Origin: an uncultured Fibrobacter sp.
Lineage (GTDB): Bacteria; Fibrobacterota; Fibrobacteria; Fibrobacterales; Fibrobacteraceae
Assembly: GCA_900313675.1 (NCBI GenBank)
Contig: OMSO01000004.1
Coordinates: forward strand, 1-64,000
DNA: 64,000 nucleotides
Direction: 5' to 3'
Shown: positions 61,093 through 64,000 of the stretch, one piece after another
How positions within the stretch are numbered: the first letter of the stretch is position 1
Layout of the letters: each line of letters starts with the position of its first letter
Position numbers and translations under genes: made by a program
Notes under the pieces: model-generated
What the model was told of the DNA's origin: nothing
Databases searched by the model: none
Seen by the model: only the letters and a program-made list of their open reading frames with translations

Positions 61093-61986
61093 ATGATTAA
61101 CTCCCTTCTCGCGCGGCTTTTTTCTTACGTTCTTTTCGGGGCCTTGCTCCTGTTGAACTGGAAACGCCCTACTGTCCGCGCAAACTATGACGTGGCCTGC
61201 AAGTGGAATCCTGCTGTGGCACGGACCAAGTTTCCGCTCTTTTACGAACGGATGTTGTGCAATCTGGCCAGGCACGTGGGGGAGTTGCTTTTCTGTTTTC
61301 CCCTGTTCAAGAGGCTTCCTCGTGAGTTGCTCGCTTACCCGTACAGCCTTGGCGGTATCCGTTTCGAAATCGCTCCCGATTCCGAAGCCGTACTTCAAGA
61401 AATGCGCAAGGGCGGTATTTTCCTGACGGCCCATTACGGGAACTATGAGGCCATGGGCCCTTGGCTTTGCTGTCTCGGTATCCCTCTTGCGGCAAGCTAT
61501 ATTCCCGTGAAACCCGGCTGGCTTAACAATATTCTAGAAAACCGTATTCGTGCCGTAGGCGGCAAGACCTATTCCGTAAACGCCAAGTCCCCGAGGGAAT
61601 TTTTGCGTCTGCTGCAAGAAGGCCGGCTTTTCTGCCTGCTGGCCGACCAGGACAGTCGCATTCCCAGTGCCCAGTCCGGCACATTTTTAGGAGCTCCGGC
61701 CCACATGAATCCCCTGCCGGATTTTCTGCTGAAACATCGTCCCGAAACTCCGCTTTTTATATGCTGGATCGAAGAACCTGACCTAAGGACAAAACGCTTT
61801 CATGCCGAAAAGCTTCGGGTAGGGGAGGGGGAGACCGTCATCGGGGCTTTCAACCGCTGGCTGGAATCCCGCATTGCAAAAGAACCCGCCCTGTGGTACA
61901 GCTTTACCCACCGGCGATTCTACAGCACAACGCCAGAAATTTACAGTTGCGCCGCCCCGACGCCTTCCCATCTTTCTAATTTATGA
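61093..61986 (+). CDS. LpxL/HtrB-type lysophospholipid acyltransferase
   Basis: A 297-residue membrane-associated acyltransferase of lipid A or a related lipid. The N-terminal helix is ARLFSYVLFGALLLLNW. The HxxxxE motif is ITAHYGNYEAM-like (FLTAHYGNYEAMG), and LADQDSRIPSAQSGTFLGAPAHMNPLPDFLLK follows. I chose the ATG at 61093 (MINSLLARLF) over an in-frame ATG at 61054 inside the previous gene. A TATATTTA motif lies 7 nt upstream. Confidence 0.85.
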   Translation: MINSLLARLFSYVLFGALLLLNWKRPTVRANYDVACKWNPAVARTKFPLFYERMLCNLARHVGELLFCFPLFKRLPRELLAYPYSLGGIRFEIAPDSEAVLQEMRKGGIFLTAHYGNYEAMGPWLCCLGIPLAASYIPVKPGWLNNILENRIRAVGGKTYSVNAKSPREFLRLLQEGRLFCLLADQDSRIPSAQSGTFLGAPAHMNPLPDFLLKHRPETPLFICWIEEPDLRTKRFHAEKLRVGEGETVIGAFNRWLESRIAKEPALWYSFTHRRFYSTTPEIYSCAAPTPSHLSNL

Positions 61987-62032
61987 GAAAATGTTGAAAC
62001 AGTCTCTTAACTTGTCCTCCCATCACCTCAAA

Positions 62033-62107
62033 GGGCCGCAGGCCCGACCTCATACCTCAAAGCGAAGCGACCCCTAACCCCTAGATCCTAGCCCCTAACC
62101 CCTAACC
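62033..62107. repeat. covarying-arm hairpin repeats followed by CTAG-type repeat before murJ
   Basis: One full unit (CAAAG-GGCC-GCA-GGCC-CGACCTCATA) and a truncated one (CAAAG-C-GAA-G-CGACC) run directly into a CTAG/CCCCTAACC repeat that reaches the murJ start. Confidence 0.75.
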
Positions 62108-62108
62108 A

Positions 62109-63695
62109 ATGAACAAAGCCGCCATCATCGTTGCCGTATCCATGCTCCTGAGCCGCGTCCTCGGGATTTTCCGCGAGATGCTCCTGGCCCATGCGGCGGG
62201 CGTGTCCCTAGAAAAGAACGCCCTGGACCTGGCTTTCATGGTTCCGGACATCTTGAACCATGTGGTAAGTACCGGATTCCTGTCCATTATCTTCATCCCG
62301 ATTTTTACGGGCTACAAGGTGGCCGGCGACGAGAGGGGAGGCTGGAAATTTTTCAGCAACGTGCTGAACACTTTTGGAATAGCGTTGCTCATTCTCGTAG
62401 TTCCCGCCTTCATCTGGATGAAGGAACTTTTGCAGTTGTTGACCGTGGATGGCGCTACGCCGGAACTTATTGAGCGCGCCACCTATTATGGTCGCATTAT
62501 CCTGCCGGGTCAGATTTTCATTTTCGTGGGGAGTATCCTGGTGGCGGTGCAGCATACCCGCAAGCAGTTCCTGGTGCCCTCCCTCACGGGATTAATTTAT
62601 AATGTGGCCATCGTAGGTGGAGGTGCTGTAGGAATTGCGCTCAGTAAGTACACCGGTACAGATTTCGGTCTAGAGGGCTTCGCCTGGGGCGTGCCGGTGG
62701 GCGCCTTTATCGGCTTTTTTGCACTGCAAATATTCGGCGCCCGGATTGGTGGCGTGCGTTACGAATTTATCGTCCAGCCTACTCACCCGGACATCGTGCG
62801 CTATTTCAAGATGATGCTCCCCATGTCCCTTGGCGTAGGTTCCATGTTCGGCCTGGAATTTATCATCCGTAGCTTCGGCGCGAATTTCGGCCCCGAGGGT
62901 ATTTCCAGCCTGAACTACGCCTACCGCGTCATGTACACTCTAGTGGCGGTGTTCGGCTTTTCTGTTTCCGTCACGAGTTATCCCGACATGGCCCGCCTAG
63001 TAAAAGAGGGCGACATCGCGAGCCTGAACCGGAAAATCTGGAAAAGCCTTTCCCGCATGTTTTGCATCTTGATCCCGGCGGTGGTCGCCGTGTGGGCCCT
63101 CAGTTTCCCTGCGGTGCGTATCCTCTTTGAACGTGGCGCCTTCCATCGCGAAACTACCGAAGCCATTGCCGAAATCCTCCGCTGGTACTTGCCCGTGAGC
63201 CTCGGGCTATGCCTCCAGGCGGTACTGGTCCGCAGTTTCTATGCCTGCGAACGCATGTGGGTGCCCACGCTTCTCAACACGGGCATCTTTGCCGCTACTA
63301 TTCCGGCCTACATCGTGCTGGGCGCTCCCGAGCTAGGGCTTGGCATCAGGAGCGTTCCCATTATCGGCGCGACAGGCGCTATACTCCAGGTGCTCGCCAT
63401 GATCTTGATGTGGGCGAAAAAGAACGGCACCGACGGCATGGGGGCGTCCCTCATGAATATGCTTCGGGCGTTGTTTACCTTCGCTATCATGATTGGGGTT
63501 GCGGTTGGTTTGGACCATGTTTCCGGCAGTTTTGTCCGTAGCGCAAACCTTATCGTTCTCGTGGCCTACAGCTGTGCTGCAGGAATCTTACTGTTCGTGC
63601 TCACGCTCATTATCCAGCGTTATCTCGGAAGCAAAGACGCCAAGGATATTCTGAACGAACTCCTTGGCAAGGTGCTTAGAAAGCTGCACCTTTAA
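62109..63695 (+). CDS. murJ: lipid II flippase MurJ
   Basis: A 528-residue polytopic protein with about 14 helices. The N-terminal VSMLLSRVLGIFREMLLAHAAGVSLEKNALDLAFMVPDILNHVVSTGFLSIIFIPIF is the MurJ signature, with the conserved Arg residues. GEFAFERGAFHRETT-type (LFERGAFHRETTEAIAEIL) follows at the 7th-8th helix junction. It flips lipid II to the periplasmic face for peptidoglycan synthesis. No Shine-Dalgarno is seen; the leader is repeat DNA. Confidence 0.95.
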   Translation: MNKAAIIVAVSMLLSRVLGIFREMLLAHAAGVSLEKNALDLAFMVPDILNHVVSTGFLSIIFIPIFTGYKVAGDERGGWKFFSNVLNTFGIALLILVVPAFIWMKELLQLLTVDGATPELIERATYYGRIILPGQIFIFVGSILVAVQHTRKQFLVPSLTGLIYNVAIVGGGAVGIALSKYTGTDFGLEGFAWGVPVGAFIGFFALQIFGARIGGVRYEFIVQPTHPDIVRYFKMMLPMSLGVGSMFGLEFIIRSFGANFGPEGISSLNYAYRVMYTLVAVFGFSVSVTSYPDMARLVKEGDIASLNRKIWKSLSRMFCILIPAVVAVWALSFPAVRILFERGAFHRETTEAIAEILRWYLPVSLGLCLQAVLVRSFYACERMWVPTLLNTGIFAATIPAYIVLGAPELGLGIRSVPIIGATGAILQVLAMILMWAKKNGTDGMGASLMNMLRALFTFAIMIGVAVGLDHVSGSFVRSANLIVLVAYSCAAGILLFVLTLIIQRYLGSKDAKDILNELLGKVLRKLHL

Positions 63696-64000
63696 TTGAA
63701 TTTGCAGACGCCCTCGGCGAACAGTTCTTCCGTGCAGGTGCATCCTTTGTCCGTGCACTCGAGAGTCTTTAGTTCATCGCCCTCTTTGTAAGTGGACCAG
63801 TCATCTCGCCAACGGATGTTGTTATGGATGGTGGTGTTGATGGAGGTCATATACTTGTCTATTAAGTATTGGGGGCATTCAACCTCTTCCCAATAAAAGT
63901 TGGGGTTGTCTGCAGCCATAAACCAGTCGGCGAACCAGTTACAGCCCTGCAACATATTTGGAAGATTCGAGAAATAAAGAGAGCAATACTCTTTTACGCA
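63692..64000 (-). CDS. cysteine-rich hypothetical protein (N-terminus outside window)
   Basis: An open frame runs from the window end to the TAA at 63692-63694, overlapping the murJ stop tail to tail by 4 nt. It reads CVKEYCSLYFSNLPNMLQGCNWFADWF... to CTDKGCTCTEELFAEGVCKFN. The ATG at 63955 is probably internal, since the frame stays open with the same character upstream. Many cysteines suggest a secreted protein or lipoprotein like those at 38892-40325. No domain is recognised. Confidence 0.6.
   Translation of the reverse strand, partial: CVKEYCSLYFSNLPNMLQGCNWFADWFMAADNPNFYWEEVECPQYLIDKYMTSINTTIHNNIRWRDDWSTYKEGDELKTLECTDKGCTCTEELFAEGVCKFN

Overview
The window looks like a chromosomal segment from a Fibrobacter-type bacterium (Fibrobacterota). 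It carries two proteins with the Fibrobacter succinogenes major paralogous domain (TIGR02145), a TIGR02147-family protein, many short-linker lipoproteins, secreted proteins with a C-terminal sorting-like domain, and a promoter-like TAnnTTTG motif resembling that of Bacteroidetes (FCB superphylum). Complete lipopolysaccharide-export genes (lptC-lptA-lptB) and an LpxL-type acyltransferase indicate a Gram-negative envelope. Rubrerythrin and a flavodiiron protein suggest an anaerobe. No rRNA, tRNA or CRISPR array was seen.

Layout: 1-13 kb is mostly metabolism and transport (DUF1016 nuclease fragment, aminotransferase, citrate synthase, O-acetylhomoserine sulfhydrylase, orphan nuoA, rubrerythrin, TrkA/TrkH, SBF symporter) plus a large secreted repeat protein. 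13.3-23.4 kb is the most unusual region: two sulfatase-fold transferase + RND/MMPL exporter modules lie head to head as mirror images, followed by an AT-rich Mpi-type serine recombinase. The short region between the modules is bounded by a perfect 14-bp inverted repeat (18068-18081 / 18143-18156). The enclosed 61 bp carry the promoter and the only ATG. In the orientation present here the ATG is fused in frame to the right-hand gene, while the left-hand gene has an open N-terminal frame but no start codon. Inverting the segment on paper fuses the same ATG and first codons in frame to the left-hand gene. I read this as a recombinational start-codon switch choosing between two surface-modification modules; it is inferred and untested.

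23.4-29.7 kb is a glycan cluster on the minus strand (flippase, LicD, HisC/CobD-like PLP enzyme, nucleotidyltransferase, two glycosyltransferases) with ATGA/GTGA-type overlaps, probably building a phospho-aminoalcohol- or phosphonate-decorated surface glycan. 29.8-38.9 kb is a plus-strand block: rpiB, lptC-lptA-lptB-rpoN-hpf-hprK, an MCE protein, a DksA-like zinc-finger protein, a 59-codon small gene and an MBL-fold protein.

38.9-48.3 kb holds a TIGR02147 protein with two lipoproteins, a GIY-YIG protein, a sodium-dependent transporter, an anti-sigma/antagonist pair, two tandem CAP-domain lipoproteins, a flavodiiron protein and an ABC-class ATPase. 48.4-64 kb has envelope genes (PEGA protein, LpoB, COG3014 lipoprotein, outer-membrane protein, OmpR/EnvZ-type pair), phosphofructokinase, a secreted esterase, a phosphoesterase lipoprotein, LpxL-type acyltransferase and MurJ. 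Several dispersed intergenic repeat families, some with hairpins whose arms differ but stay complementary, punctuate the whole window.
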